Source: Delphinapterus leucas (taxonomy: Eukaryota; Chordata; Mammalia; Artiodactyla; Monodontidae). From it: a DNA stretch of 64,000 nt. Positions 33,908 through 46,292 of this stretch are shown one piece after another (the stretch's first letter is position 1; each line of letters begins with the position of its first letter). Position numbers and translations under genes: made by a program. Location of the stretch: the NCBI RefSeq assembly GCF_002288925.2, contig NW_022098031.1:5761371-5825370 (forward strand), written 5' to 3'. A model generated the notes under the pieces. The model saw only the letters and a program-made list of their open reading frames with translations, did not search any database and was not told where the DNA came from.

Positions 33908-34689
33908 CTTTAAATTAAAGCCTCTACGGTATTCTTATTAATATTTTATGATAATAAAGATATTAGAAAAGTAAAGAATCAAAGGAAGGTGACAAAATTG
34001 TCTTTGGCAGTTCACACAAAGTTGGATTTGTATATGTCCCACAAGATAAGTTCAGTCTCTTGATAAGCTTGATTAACGTTCCCTATAAACAGAAAGAACT
34101 TTCCATTGTGAAAGTATCATGTGCATTTTTCTTCTGTCCGTCCTGTGCCTCACACTGAAGGGAGAACACGAACCTTACCAAAATATCTAAATTCAATAAA
34201 TTATTATTCTAAGCCTAAAATAAATATCTCCACATAATAAGTTGTCTCCCACCTACAGAAGCTTACGCCCTTGTTATAATTACTGCAGTACTAAAAACTC
34301 CTCCTCTTAACACTCAAAGTGTGTGGGTTCTGAGAAGGCAGCACACAAACCTGATAATTTTAAAAGGAGTCTAATAATAGCAACATAATATTTTTCTTCT
34401 TCCAGATGCCCACATATCATCATTTACTTTTATTTTTCCTTCCTCTACTGACTTTTCCCTTTAAAATTCAGTTGGTCTATATCACTTATTCTGAACTAAA
34501 TCTACATGTGTGAAATTTCTCCTTCTGCTTTTGCCATTTATTCAAATTCCTAAGAAAAAAATTGTAAAACATATAAGACCCAGATGACTGCATGTAGATT
34601 TAAAAATGCGTCGTAGAATTGATTCTTATGAAATCAACAAAAATCGTCTCAAGTATTATGAGTTTTTGCATTTCTGTGAAATGCAGGAA
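33908..34689. other. Unique sequence
   Basis: No repeat or gene recognised. Confidence 0.4.
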
Positions 34690-34858
34690 TATTAATAGTG
34701 ATAACCATGATTTATTGAGTGTTTACTATTTAGTGCCATGTATAGTTCAAAAGCATAGCATTTGTAACTCTTCTAAAGATGGGTGTGGTATCTGCCCCAT
34801 TTTACGGATGAAAATTGTGATATAAAATGCTTTAATAACTTGATGATAGAAGTTTAAA
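34690..34858 (+). repeat. MIR, 5' part
   Basis: 'atttattgagtgtttactat', 'ctgccccattttacggatga' and a final 'taacttg' match the 5' and core MIR in sense orientation. It stops where the remaining part would follow. That part reappears at about 35083. Confidence 0.7.
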
Positions 34859-35082
34859 TGAATCTTGACATATTCTTAATTTTATTAAAAGCGTAAGAAC
34901 TTCAGTTATATGTCTACTGCTCCATTTAGGCAAAATGAGAGGTCCTGGAAAGATAGAAAAGTCTCCTATACAGAAAAAGCAGAAGGTAAACAAAATACTT
35001 TTAGAAGAGATTTTGAATGCTGGAATCCATTTTTGGACTTCTGTTATTCACAGATCTCTTCTATTGAAGGCAAACTATGGTG
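34859..35082. other. Unassigned 224-bp segment inside a MIR
   Basis: Two overlapping plus-strand frames (34910-35104 and 34935-35150) cross it. I see no terminal repeats, tail or target-site duplication. Confidence 0.35.
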
Positions 35083-35165
35083 TTGTCCGATGTCACGTGG
35101 CTGACCGTCTGTCAAGCAAGGATTTGAATCTAGGCTGTATGATTATATAACTTATGACACTACAC
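35083..35165 (+). repeat. MIR, 3' part
   Basis: 'tgtcacgtggctgaccgtct' and 'ggatttgaatctaggctgta' continue the MIR from where 34858 breaks off. Confidence 0.6.
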
Positions 35166-35189
35166 TTTATGCATTGGAATTACAGTTTC

Positions 35190-36160
35190 TTTTTTTAAAT
35201 TTTTATTTTATATTGGAGTAGAGTTGATTTACAGTGTTGTGTTAGTTTCAGGTGTATAGCAAAGTGATTTAGTTATACATATATATATATATATATATTC
35301 TTTTTCAGATTCTTTTCCCACATAGGTTATTACAGAGTATTGAGTAGAATTCCCTGTGCTATACAGTAGGTCCTTCTTGATTATCTCTTTTATATATAGT
35401 AGTGTGTATATGTTTATCCCAGCCTCCTAATTTATCCCTCCCCTTCACCTTTCCCCTTTGGTGACCATAGGTTAGTTTTCTAAGTGTGAGTGTGTTTCTG
35501 TTTTGTAAATAAGTCCATTTGTATCATTTTTTATATTCCACATATAAGTGATATCATATGATATTTGTCTTTTTCTGTCTGACTTACTTCACTTAGTTTG
35601 ATAATCTCTAGGTCCATCCATGTTGCTGCAAATGGCATTATTTCATGTTTTTTTATGGCTGAGTAATATTTCATTGTGTGTATATATATATATACACACA
35701 ATCTTTATCCATTCATCTGTAGATGGACATCTTCTTTATCCATTCATCTGTAGATAGACATTTAGATTGTTTCCATGTGTTGGCTATTGTAAACAGTGGT
35801 GCAATGAACATTGGGGTGCATGTATGTTTTCAAAGTATGGTTTTCTCCAGATAAATGTCCAGGAGTGGGATTGCAGGATCATATGCTAGCTCTATTTTTA
35901 GTTTATTAGGGAACCTCCATACTGTTCTCCATAGTGGCTGTACCAATTTACGTACCCACCAACAGTGTAGGAGAGCTCCCTTTTCTCCACACCCTCTCCA
36001 GCATTTATTTTTTGGAGACTTTTTGATGATGGTCATCTGACCAGTGTGAGGTGATACCTCTCTAAATAGACATTTCTCCAAAGAAGACATACAGATGGCC
36101 AAAAAGCACATGAAAAGATGCTCAATATCTCTAATTATTAGAGAAATGCAAATCATAACG
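35190..36160 (-). mobile_element. L1 with 5' inversion (twin-primed)
   Basis: 35190-36056 is minus-strand L1 3' UTR and ORF2 C-terminus. From about 36057 to 36160 the sequence switches to sense L1 ORF2 ('tagacatttctccaaagaag', 'gagaaatgcaaatca'). In L1 coordinates this sense block lies immediately 5' of the antisense block. That is the hallmark of twin-primed insertion. A 31-bp tandem duplication lies inside (about 35703-35763), and (AT)n runs at 35277-35299 and about 35680-35695. The target-site duplication could not be placed. Confidence 0.9.
35830..36055 (-). pseudogene. L1 ORF2 C-terminal remnant
   Basis: The minus-strand reading contains [18 protein letters not shown] and [18 protein letters not shown], conserved C-terminal segments of LINE-1 ORF2. 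The apparent 108-codon frame continues to 36156, but its first part is read through the inverted segment and is not L1 protein. Non-functional. Confidence 0.9.
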
Positions 36161-37599
36161 ACTTTTATTTGATAGCGTTACAATAGTGAAAATCACAAAT
36201 TGCTTGGAGGTAATTCTGATTAGTAAATTATCATTCACAGAAACAATGGAATGGATTCTGTCATTTTGCTCTCTTAAGAGGAAATATATTTGTATCCTGG
36301 CATTGAAAATAGAGAAACAAATTCCCTTTGAAATAAAGAAAATTCTAGCCATTTCATGTTGCTGACACATAATCTTTGAGATTATGCACATTTTTCAGTG
36401 AGAGTTTATTTTAAAAACACAGTGGCAGCACACTTGTAAAAATAATTGTAAATACTGGCTTTCACAGTTTGTTTTCTTCTCATGGAACTTACTGTTAGTT
36501 CAAATGCATAAGGTTAAAAGGATTATACCTAAATCAAATTTTAAAGAAAACAGGAGGTTAGCAAGTAGCAAATATAATGATCGGGACTTTTACCTAAAAT
36601 AGAACTTCTGTATTTTACTATTTTATTCTTATTGCTTTGTGAAAAAAGTGAATTTAAGAAAAGTATATTCAGGCCAACCTTATACAGGTCATGTAAGTTG
36701 TGTCCTGCCAGTGGACCTCAGTCAAGATAGCCAGCTGAGGCTAAAAACCCTCTCAACATGCTACTTGATACAAGGCTGTGTTAGCCCTGAGGAAAACTGT
36801 GCCTTTTTCTAATTCATCTTCCCAGAAGTGGAGCCTTTTTCTAATTCGGCAAATGAGCCTTTTGTAAAATCAGCAGACCTGAATATGTGGACTGGCCAAA
36901 ATATTTTTCAGGGAACTTTTTTCTCCAAAGTTATTATTGCATAAGTATTTTGCAGGAAGAAACAAACATTGCTGGACCCAGGAGCCAAAGGCACAAAACT
37001 AAGTCTAAGCTTTGGCCATAACTCTATGATTCTGACAAAGGGCCTAATTTATATTTACTTGGAGAGATGTTTGTTCAAAATTATTTCTACATTATTATTT
37101 TGTTCTTTAAATTCTGAGATTTATGAATTGATTATCAATGTTGACATTCAAATTATCTTGGGATGTATAGAATCAAGTGTGTTTCCCATATTCTTTGATA
37201 TCCCTGATGCATTTTGACATTAACATAGCACTTAACTTCATTGTTGAATCATCTAACACACAGGATTTACCAACCAAAAGAAAACTGTACTCTAAAGACA
37301 TATTGAAGAACTGACAAGCCAATGAGTACTATAGCTATCAAAAATTATAGAAAGATAGATGCACTTTCAATAAAATACATTAAATAATTCAGGAGTCAAG
37401 AGGAGGAATAATGTTTCTAATTTGGGGTAAGCATCTTTGAACCACCAGGGGCATCACTAGAGGCAAAGCAATGCTGCATTATGATATTTCATTTATTATA
37501 ATTTTTGTTGGTGATATAATAATGAGTACATTAAAAAATGAATTAGAAAATTCTAACACTGGTCATTCCCAACTTCAGTCCTCCTCACAAGATGACCAG
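36161..37599. other. Unique sequence
   Basis: 1.4 kb without a recognised transposon. A 15-base direct repeat, GCCTTTTTCTAATTC, lies at 36801-36815 and 36833-36847. Frames at 36131-36391 (minus) and 36969-37217 (plus) have no known domain. Confidence 0.45.
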
Positions 37600-38235
37600 C
37601 TAGCAACTATCCATAGATAAGATATGTTTGCACTTGTATACACTAATAATAAACTATCTGAAAAGGAAATAAAGAAAACATTTACAATAACATTCTAAAA
37701 AAATAAAAATACTTAGAATAAAAATCTGTTCACTGGAAACTATTAGGCATTGATGCATGATATTGAGGAAGACATAAATAAGTGAAAAGATAGTCTGTGT
37801 TCATGGATGGGAGAATTAATATTGTTAAAATGTCCATACTACCCATAGCCACCTATAGATTCAATGCAATCTCCATCAATATTCCACAGGCACTTTTTAT
37901 AGAAATAGAAAAAAATATTCTAAGATTCATATGGATCCACAGAAGAATCTGAATAACCAAAGCAATCTTGAAAAAGAAGAACAAAGCTGGAAGCATCACA
38001 CTTTTTTATCTCAAACTATACTACAAAGCTATAGTAACCAAAACAGTATGGTAGTGCCATTAAAACAGACACATAGACCAACCAAACAGATTTAAGATCT
38101 CATAAATAAACCCATACATGTACAGTCAACTAATGTTTGAGAAGACAGTCAAGAATACTCAATAAAGGAAAAGATAGTCTCTTCGGTAAATTGTGTGATG
38201 AAAACTGGATATCCACATGCCAAAGAATGAAACTT
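37600..38235 (+). mobile_element. Ancient L1M ORF2 fragment
   Basis: 'gtgaaaagatagtctgtgtt', 'gattcaatgcaatctccatc', 'gaagaacaaagctggaagca' and 'agctatagtaaccaaaacag' occur in ORF2 order, sense orientation. No open frame remains. Confidence 0.85.
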
Positions 38236-40520
38236 TCTCCATCCATTTAATTTTAATATGTATGTGATTTTATATTTAATTTTTTTTGTAAACAACATAG
38301 ACTTGGGTCTTGTTTCTTGATCCACCCTGACAATATCTGTCCTTAATTGGTGCAGTTAGACCATTCAAGGTGAATATGGATATAACTGGATTAATATCTA
38401 CCGTATTTGTTACTGTTTTCCGTTTTTTACTGTTTACTGTTTTCTGTTTACTGCCCTTATTCTTCTTTCTATTTTGTATTCCATTCTTTCTCTGTCTTTT
38501 GTGATTTTAATTGAGCATTTTATATCATTCCATTTTTTCCTCCTTTCTTAGCATATCAGTTATACTTTTTTTACTCTTTTAGTGGTTGCCCTACACTTTG
38601 TAATATTCATTTACAACTAATCCAAGTCCACTTTCAAATAACACTCTGCTGCTTTGTTTCTGTTGCACATACCGTATAATAACAAAATAATCCTAATTCT
38701 TCCTTCCCATCCCTTGTATCATTGCTGAAATTCATTTCACTCATACATAAGCATACAAAAGCACATATTGTATAAAATTATAAAATCAAGTACATTGTTG
38801 CTATTATTTTGAATAAACTGTTGCCTAATTAGACAAATTAAGTGAGAAAAATACGTTTTTATTTTATCTTATTCCTTCTTCAATGCTCTTTCCTTTTTTT
38901 AAATGTAAATCCAAGTTTCTTAGCAGTACTATTTTTCTTCTTTCTAAAGATCTTCTTTTAACATTTCTAGAAAGACAGGTCTTCTGGCAACAAAGTTCCT
39001 CAATTTGTTTTTCTGAGAAAGTCTTTATTTTTTCTTCACATTTGAAGGATAATTTCACAAGGTACAGAAGTTCAGGTTGGTGTTTTTTTCCTTTGAACCC
39101 TTTAAATTTCTCACTCCACTCTTTATTTGCATGGTTTCTTGGGAGAAGTTGGATGTAATTCTTATCTTTGCTCTTCTGTAGGTAAAATATTTTCCCCACC
39201 TCCCCCTGACTTTTCTCAGGATTTTTTTTCTTAGATTTTCTTAGTTTGAAAATCATATGCCTATGTATATTTGGAGGGGAGCAAGGGGAGGCATTTATCT
39301 TTGATATTCTCTGAGTTTCCCGGATGTGTGGTTTGGTATCATATTAATTTGAGGAACTTCTCAGTCATTATTATTTTAAATATTTATTCTGTATATTTCT
39401 CTATCTTCTCCTTCCAGTAGTCCCATTATGTGCATATTAAACCTTTTGTAGTTGACTTGCTGTTCTTGGATATTCTGTTCTGGAGTTTGTTTTCTTGTCA
39501 GTCTTTTTTCCTTTTGCTTTGCAGTTTGGGAGTTTTCTATTGAGATATCCTTGAGCTCAGGGATATTTTTCCTCAGCTGTGTCCAGTCTACTAGTGAGCC
39601 CATCAAAGTCATTCTTCATTTCTGTTAACAGTGTTTTTGACTCCTAGAATCTCATTCTGGCTCTTTAAAGAATTTCCTTCTCTCTGCTTATTGTCCATCT
39701 GTTCTTGAATGTTTTCTCCTTTACCCATGAGAGCCCTTAGCATTGCAATCATAGTTGTTTTAAATTCCTGGTCGGATAATTCCAAACCCCCTATCATATC
39801 TGAGTCTGGTTCTGATGCTTGCTCTGCCTCTTTAAACTGTTTTTTTTTTGCCATTTGGTATACTTTGTAATTTTTTCTTTGATAGCTAGGAGTGATGTAC
39901 TGGCCAAAAGGAACTGCTATAAATAGGCCTTTAGTAATATTGTGGTGAGGTGTGGGGAGAGAGGAAGTGTTCTATAGTCCTATGATTAGGTCTCAGTCTT
40001 TCAGTGAGCCCGACTCTGGATTGTGAACCGCTCATATGCCTCCTGTTCCCCCTTCATTCCCCTATACATACTTAGGTGGAACAGGATGGCTAGAATTGGC
40101 TGGAGTCGGGTATTTCCGTTCTCTCAGTTAGGCTGTGATAAAATCCTAGCAGGTAAGACTCTGATTAAATAGTTTCTCCTGAGGACACACTTTGTTAAGA
40201 AGAGCAGAATGTTTTGGTGTTATTTCAAAATGGTTCTTTTCCCCCTCTCCCTACCAGAAGCATGAGGGGATATTTCACCAATACTCAAAGTGAGAACCTG
40301 GTAGAACTTTGGGAGGTAAAATTCACAAAAGTGTGTAGCCTACTGATAACTAGTCTTGGAGTTTTTAATTCTCAGAGTTGTTCACATTAAGCCTCTAGCA
40401 ACTTGTCAATGACAGTTCAGGTTTTTCTACCCCAGCACTGATTAATGCAGAAGTTGCTATTTATAAGTTTCTACTTTGGTAAATTGTGATTGTCTGTATT
40501 GCTTTGTTGCTCTCTCCAAT
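38236..40520 (-). mobile_element. Ancient L1/HAL1-like element (5' region and ORF1, antisense)
   Basis: On the minus strand: a 5' region (about 40520-39860) containing the reverse of 'aaataggcctttagtaatat' and 'ttaggtctcagtctttcagt'; then a degenerate ORF1 (39854-38864); then a 3' segment (38860-38236) with the reverse of 'cacttttgtaatattcat'-like text. The presence of ORF1 without ORF2 is what half-L1 (HAL1) elements look like. A truncated L1 is the alternative. Confidence 0.75.
38864..39854 (-). pseudogene. Degenerate L1 ORF1p (HAL1-like)
   Basis: ORF1p is the RNA-binding chaperone of LINE-1. Three pieces survive in order. 39609-39854 starts MAKKKQFKEAE and contains SDQEFKTTMIAMLRALM, part of the coiled coil. 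39376-39612 contains KDISIENSQTAKQKEKR and MGLLEGEDRE, the start of the RNA-recognition domain. 38864-39256 contains KLSFKCEEKIKTFSEKQ, resembling the C-terminal domain. The first two pieces overlap by four bases in different frames, showing a frameshift. The third is separated by decayed sequence. The match is by remembered family pattern; function is lost. Confidence 0.7.
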
Positions 40521-41539
40521 TTGAGGGAATTGTGCTCATACACAATAAAGAAAGGAACACATAGCCAAAGAAGCAGTGGGTAAGACATTGCCAAAAAATA
40601 TTTTTTCCTAGGAAATAAGAGAATATTTCTGAAAAATTATTGACATCAAAATTTAATAAATGCAGATTTTATAAAATGACATACAAGATGAGATGATAAG
40701 AAACCAGATTTAGATGGATTAGGAATTCTTTGATAGACATTCAAAATATAAAAAGATGAATGAGATAAGAGAAGAGCTTATGAGAATTAAGACTACAATG
40801 AAACAATAAAAAAAGCATTAGAACCAGTATATCTACTCTGAATAGGAATCTAAGGTCTCTGACCTTTTTTATGTTCTTACTTTTCTCTTTATTCTCTTCA
40901 GTGAAAAAGGAATTGCTACTGCAAAGTTGAGAACATTCGTGGGACCATCTCTCTAGTGGTGAGTCACTGAAGATTTTGATCTTCTCTTTCATTTTATTCA
41001 TTTGATTTCATCAGACTTGTAATAGAAAGGAATCATTCCTGAAAAATCTCAGCCTGTCCATCTTTTCCTCTCTTCTTCATTTCTTCTCCCACCTGACATT
41101 CACTGCTACACTAAAGTAGGTTAGCTCTATTCTAGGTTTGAAAGAGAAAGACCAACTGTCTATAGTCTTTATGATCATGATGGGTAAGTTAATCATTTCC
41201 CCCTAAATTCTAAAAAGATCTTAAATTTTGTTTTGGGTATTGAAGGGTAGGGACAATGAAATGGTGTAGCTCTCAGAACCTGTTTTTGCCTTATTGTATT
41301 TGTTTAACTCACATAGAATGAAGAAATGCTATATTTCTCTATCCTCATGTGTATTTTCCCATATATATCCTTATGTATATCATGTAGATATGTAGTAGAT
41401 AGATAGATAGGTAGATAATGTTGGAAACCATTTAAATAAGACAGCTTGATCCTACCTGGTACAAGAATTAAGAAATCCTCAGCTTCCTAGACTAAGAAAT
41501 ATATAATTTCATTTCTATACAGCAAGAGTGAAAAGATGA
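40521..41539. other. Unique sequence
   Basis: A short GATA-type repeat (five units, 41396-41415). The minus-strand frame at 40741-41001 has no known domain. Confidence 0.45.
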
Positions 41540-41549
41540 AAAGGATGTG

Positions 41550-41985
41550 CTGGAAATGAGAACCTTGGAAAACTCTCCAAATGTGCAGGGGAATCAGACA
41601 AAGACATTTAAAAATGTGGAGAGAGATGACAGCTATAGAAGATAGAGGATAGCATACCGAGAAATTGCCTACATACTAGAAACAGATGAAAGAACAAATA
41701 AAATTTAAAAATCAATAGTACAGTTGAAAAATGTTCTAGAGTTGAAGACTTAAATTTATAAGTAAAATAATGCTCACAAGATACCATAGAAAAAGAATAA
41801 AGGGATTCAAACCTAGAGATCCAAAAATTTAGAACGTCGGTAGTATTTTTTAAACTTTATAGATATCTTGGCAGGGAAAAAATGGTAACCGCACATGACT
41901 TAAAGGAAAATTAGGGTGTCCTTAGACTTCCCTTCACAACAATAAATTCAGAGGACAATAGACCAATACTTCATATAGAAGTCAT
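41550..41985 (+). mobile_element. Possible ancient L1M fragment
   Basis: 'cccttcacaacaataaattc' followed by 'agaggacaatagaccaatac' resembles an L1M 3' segment in sense orientation; preceding A-rich text is compatible. Weak. Confidence 0.4.
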
Positions 41986-44354
41986 TAGTGGGCCCGTGGC
42001 TCTACCCAGGACATAGACAGGCTTTGTTTGGCTTATACAACATTCTTCAAATGTGAATTTCATTTTAAAATGTAGTTCTGTTTTCTCCTCAATAATAGTA
42101 AGATTTGGCACTGCTGGTCCCATATTTCCTCAAGGTAACAATGAGCTGGGGCTGAGTAGTGCCTGCATCACATTCCTACTTCTTCCAACTTTTCTCCCAA
42201 CACTGAGGGAAATTATCAGTTGCTATTTGCCATAGGGTTTGCCCTGTTGCTTTTAAATAAAGAGATATTTCTATACACTTATGGTTCTATCAACAGTGCA
42301 AAAATGAAAGATAAACAGAAAGACTACATACTTTAAGAAAAATAAAAGAGAAAATACTTCTATGTGGAGTCTTGTTTTTAAGAGGCAAATATTCCTTTTT
42401 ACCCATGATAAAAAATTTTTAAAAAGTACCTAAAACTTGTTTCATGGATTTGCCTAATCTTATCCTTTCTAGGCGTTTGAAGTTTTAAACTCATTTGGTG
42501 ATTTGAAGTGAAAGTTTGGTGTTTAATTGTTCTACATTTTGAATAGTTTTTCTTTTTTTTCCTCAGGGAAACGGAGAGATTTATCTCAGATAAGCCATAG
42601 TTCATAGGTTATAAAACTCAAGGGCTGTTTCTTGAGGAAACAGACAAGCAGGCACACAAACTAGTGGGAGTCTTATGCTCACCAAAAAGTAAACCTAAAT
42701 AAAATTTTATTTTTTATAGTTGAATTTGCCCCCCAAAACAATTTTAGGATATAAAATATATTTTGTACAAAAATAGCAAAATATATAACAAAGTTGCATA
42801 CAAATATAAACAAGGAGCAAGATGATTGGTCATAAACGAGTATAGTATTTGTTTTTGTAATTGCTTCTTGAAGCATATTTATGATGCTTGCTGAAGTCTA
42901 ACTACCTGCCTTCCTCTTTCCACCTTCCTGAGTTCTCTTTTAATTAATTGCCTCTCGTGCTTTTGCTGGGGTTTCTAATTGTATCTAGCTGGGAAGAACA
43001 ATGAGAAACAAGACTATACGTACCATCTTCTCTGGACTCTTAGTCTCACAGGGTACTCTTTGAAAATCATTTATTTAAAATTTTCCAAGGAGAAAGTAGT
43101 AAAGACCCAAGTGCTTTAATAAGTAATAAATTCTGTAATACAATGAGTGCTTGCATTTGCTGGGAAAATATTTTAGGGTAAATTGGATGACACTTCTTGG
43201 TAAAAGCCCACTACGCTAAGGCCAACCTCAGGGTATCTGGTGTGTATACAACCAAGCAATAATTATGCCATTTGCTCTCAAGAATAACAAATGTGGGGCC
43301 TTTAAAATGGATGTACCTGTGCACATTTTTCTTTAAAATTCATGATTCCAAAATGTTCTTGATCTTTGTTCATACAAAAATAAAATTTGGAACAGAGGTT
43401 GGAAGATTGGAACTTATGGAGGATCAAAAACAATTAATGATTTGACTTTGACTCCATTTGTAAGTAATAATAAAAATTATTTTTATTATTATAGAGTCAC
43501 TTTCTTGATGAAAAAATCTCCAATGGGCTGATATTGCCTAGAGAATTCTATACTCTTTAGTTCTCCATCTATTTATACTACAGCTTTATTCCATAAAGAA
43601 CCACTATACAAGGTGATAGATAGATAGAATTTATGGTCTCGGATCAAAGGCAATATAAAGATATGAAAGTAATAAACCAGAAGTTAAAATTGATAAGGTA
43701 ATGCAAGGCAAATGGTGGCACAATTTCTACACTTGGAATTCTCATTGTTAGAGCCTCATGAACAAGACTTTCTGCATAATATAACAGAAAATGGATTTGA
43801 CAATGTTCTCAAAATTAAATACAATAACACATTTTATACAATGCTTCTTATAATGTTACTCAGAATACTATAAAGTGAATGGCATAACAACAAAATACAA
43901 GTGAGTTAAAGTATTTCACCTGAGCCCAACCATTTTGATTCAGCTTCATAACCCTCTGATGTCATGGCTTCATCCAAGTACAAAATTTAGATTATTTATA
44001 AGACTGCATATGTTGTAAGTTAAGAACTGTAAGTAGTACTTCTTATAACAAGGATTTTCCTAAGGATTAGTTGAGAGAGTTCTAGGTTATATTCTTTATC
44101 AAGATCGCATTTTAGTAATATTCTGTATTCAGGGACAAACTTTCATTTTAGCATTTAATAAAGTGAAATGAGTAGAAATTGGGTAGGGTACCCTTTGGAG
44201 GCTTAAAAAACCTGCTTGCCTGAATAAAATTTTATCCTCCACTGCTTACAGAATATAAAGAAGGCCCTTCCCAAAATGGTTCCTGATTAGACTTGATTTC
44301 CAAATCATTGGAATTAAAACTTCTGCGGGAGGAATATCGGTTTATTTGGTACCA
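41986..44354. other. Unique AT-rich sequence
   Basis: 2.4 kb with no recognised transposon and no credible gene. The frames at 42053-42235, 42399-42605 and 42679-42876 are short and lack domains. Confidence 0.45.
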
Positions 44355-44480
44355 TAATAATTCAGTCAGCAAATATGTATTGCATGTCTATTATGTGCTT
44401 ATTATTCTATGCTCTGAGCATACAGTAATGAGCAATAGTAAGCCCTGGTTTGGACAAAGCCCTTTTGTCATGAAGGACCA
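44355..44480 (-). repeat. L2 3'-end fragment (antisense)
   Basis: 'ttcagtcagcaaatatgtat', 'tattatgtgcttattattct' and 'catacagtaatgagcaatag' are the reverse of the LINE-2 3' end. Confidence 0.75.
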
Positions 44481-45302
44481 AAAGCAAACAAACAGCCAGT
44501 ACTTAAGCACAGAGAGAAAAAGGGAATAAGAAGCAGTGAGATTAAGAAGAGTGGACAGTTCTTTCATGAGTATTTCGCCAAAGAGAGTGAAGCTAGTAAA
44601 ATATTGTTTGGCAAATGTGTGAGTTCCATGTGGTGGGAGGTCCATGGAGTATGTGTTCCATGGGACAAAATGAGATCATAAATTGATCTTAGATGACATA
44701 AATTAGATGATAGAGAGAAACTGGAGCAAGTTGAGGAGAATAGCATTACATGAACCAGTTTAGATGGTTCTAGCTTTAAACTTTTGTGTGAGGGGATGAA
44801 CTTCGGGATATGATTTATGAGCTCTCAGCTGCATAGTGTAGGGGAGGACTTGGTGGGGCCAGAAAATTCCAGCTATCCCTTCCAATATAATATTTCAATA
44901 TAAACCCTCAATCTCTGCACTTGCTGCAATAGAGAAATTAACATTAATGAACCTGACTTAAAGCTTTGCTATTACCATTCCCTGTGCTTCTCCTCAGATG
45001 TCCTTGACATATTACTTATATTTCAATGCCCTGCCTCAATTTTGCTTGAGAGAGGCTAATCTGCTCTCACTCTGTTCAACCAATAAACTTTTCTTACATG
45101 TATCTCATCATATATTCATATTATAAATTTTGTTTGAATTTATCTCAACCCACAGAATGATGGGATTTTGTCTTACGTTTCCACGAACCCTCTAGTACCG
45201 AACAAATAGACTTATATACATATTATCAGTCCTCTTTTTTCCTTATGAATTGTCATTTAAAAAAATTCAGAGCTGAGGGAAAATATAATGTGGTGCTAAC
45301 GG
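44481..45302. other. Unassigned, possible old LTR-like text
   Basis: A segment ending 'accaataaacttttcttaca' then 'tctcaacccaca' (about 45080-45155) has the look of an LTR polyadenylation region, but no family or boundary could be supported. Confidence 0.3.
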
Positions 45303-46037
45303 GTAAAATAAACTTTATTGAGGCCTCCAATTACATAAGACAGAATTCACATTGGTCAGTCTCCTGTTGAAGGTATTCCCTTCTCTAGTTTTCCTTAAAT
45401 CAATTACTTTATTTTCATGCAAATTGAAAATTATACATATACAGTACTTCTTCAAACCTATAAAACAATTTTCCAAATGTAAATTTCATAGAAGACTTAC
45501 CATTTAAGAAAGGTACACCTATAAATATTCCCATTCATAATAAACAAGCTGAAAGAGTGCTTTTCTGTTGAAATAATGCATTCTGATGGAATGTTAGCAA
45601 GCAGCCAGAAAAAGTAGGCGTTTGGAAAAGGGGTAATAAAAATATGTATAATTCTTGAATTGTGTTCTCCTTTGATATGAAATGACCTAGATTTTTGGAA
45701 TTCTAGATATAAGAGATGACTTTTGAAAACAAATAATTAAAATATTGCACAATTATTCCAAAGAAGAACTATTGCAGATATTTTTAAACCTTTTAAATTT
45801 CAAAGCATAAGACAGAAAAAATAATCAAATTGTTTCCTAACTTAACTACTTATTCCACGTTTCTATTGCCTTATAGTTCTGTTTTGATGCAACATTTTTC
45901 TGTGATTTACATACGATATTCTGAAACCATGTAATTCTATAGTGGCTGTTGTGCAATGTGTTTAACTTCTAACTCTTCTCTTGATATAACATCTTTTCTC
46001 TTTGCTTTTGTGACACTTTGTTCTCCAATATAGAGTA
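45303..46037. other. Mostly unique sequence
   Basis: 'aaataaactttattgaggcc' at about 45306 weakly recalls an antisense L1M 3' end. Otherwise nothing. Confidence 0.35.
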
Positions 46038-46045
46038 ATTTAATA

Positions 46046-46292
46046 CAGAGGTCCCCGACCTTTTTAGCACCAGGGACCGGTTTTGTGGAAGACAGTTTTT
46101 CCGCAGTCGTAGGGCGGGGGGCCGGAGTAGGGGGGTGGGAGATGGCTCAGGCAATAACACAAGCAATGGGGAGCCATGGGGAGCGGCAGATGAAGCTTTG
46201 CTCGCTCGCCCGTGATCACCTGCTGTGTGGCCCAGTTCCTAACAGGCCGCGGACAGATAATGGTCTGCCGCCCGGAGCATTGGGGACCCCTG
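46046..46292. mobile_element. hAT-type non-autonomous DNA transposon
   Basis: Inverted termini CAGAGGTCCCCGACC (46046-46060) and the partly matching TGGGGACCCCTG (46281-46292). A perfect 8-bp target-site duplication, ATTTAATA, flanks them at 46038-46045 and 46293-46300. The 8-bp duplication and CAG-type termini are diagnostic of hAT elements. The 247-bp body is GC- and CpG-rich ('gctcgctcgcccgtgatcac'), unlike its surroundings, and encodes no transposase. Overlapping frames on both strands are spurious. I recognise the repeat but cannot give its exact family name. Confidence 0.93.

Noticed and set aside
35277..35299. (AT)n runs here, at 33817-33837 and at 35680-35697
   Set aside because: They sit at the same place in the L1 3' region as in related copies, so they are L1-derived microsatellites.
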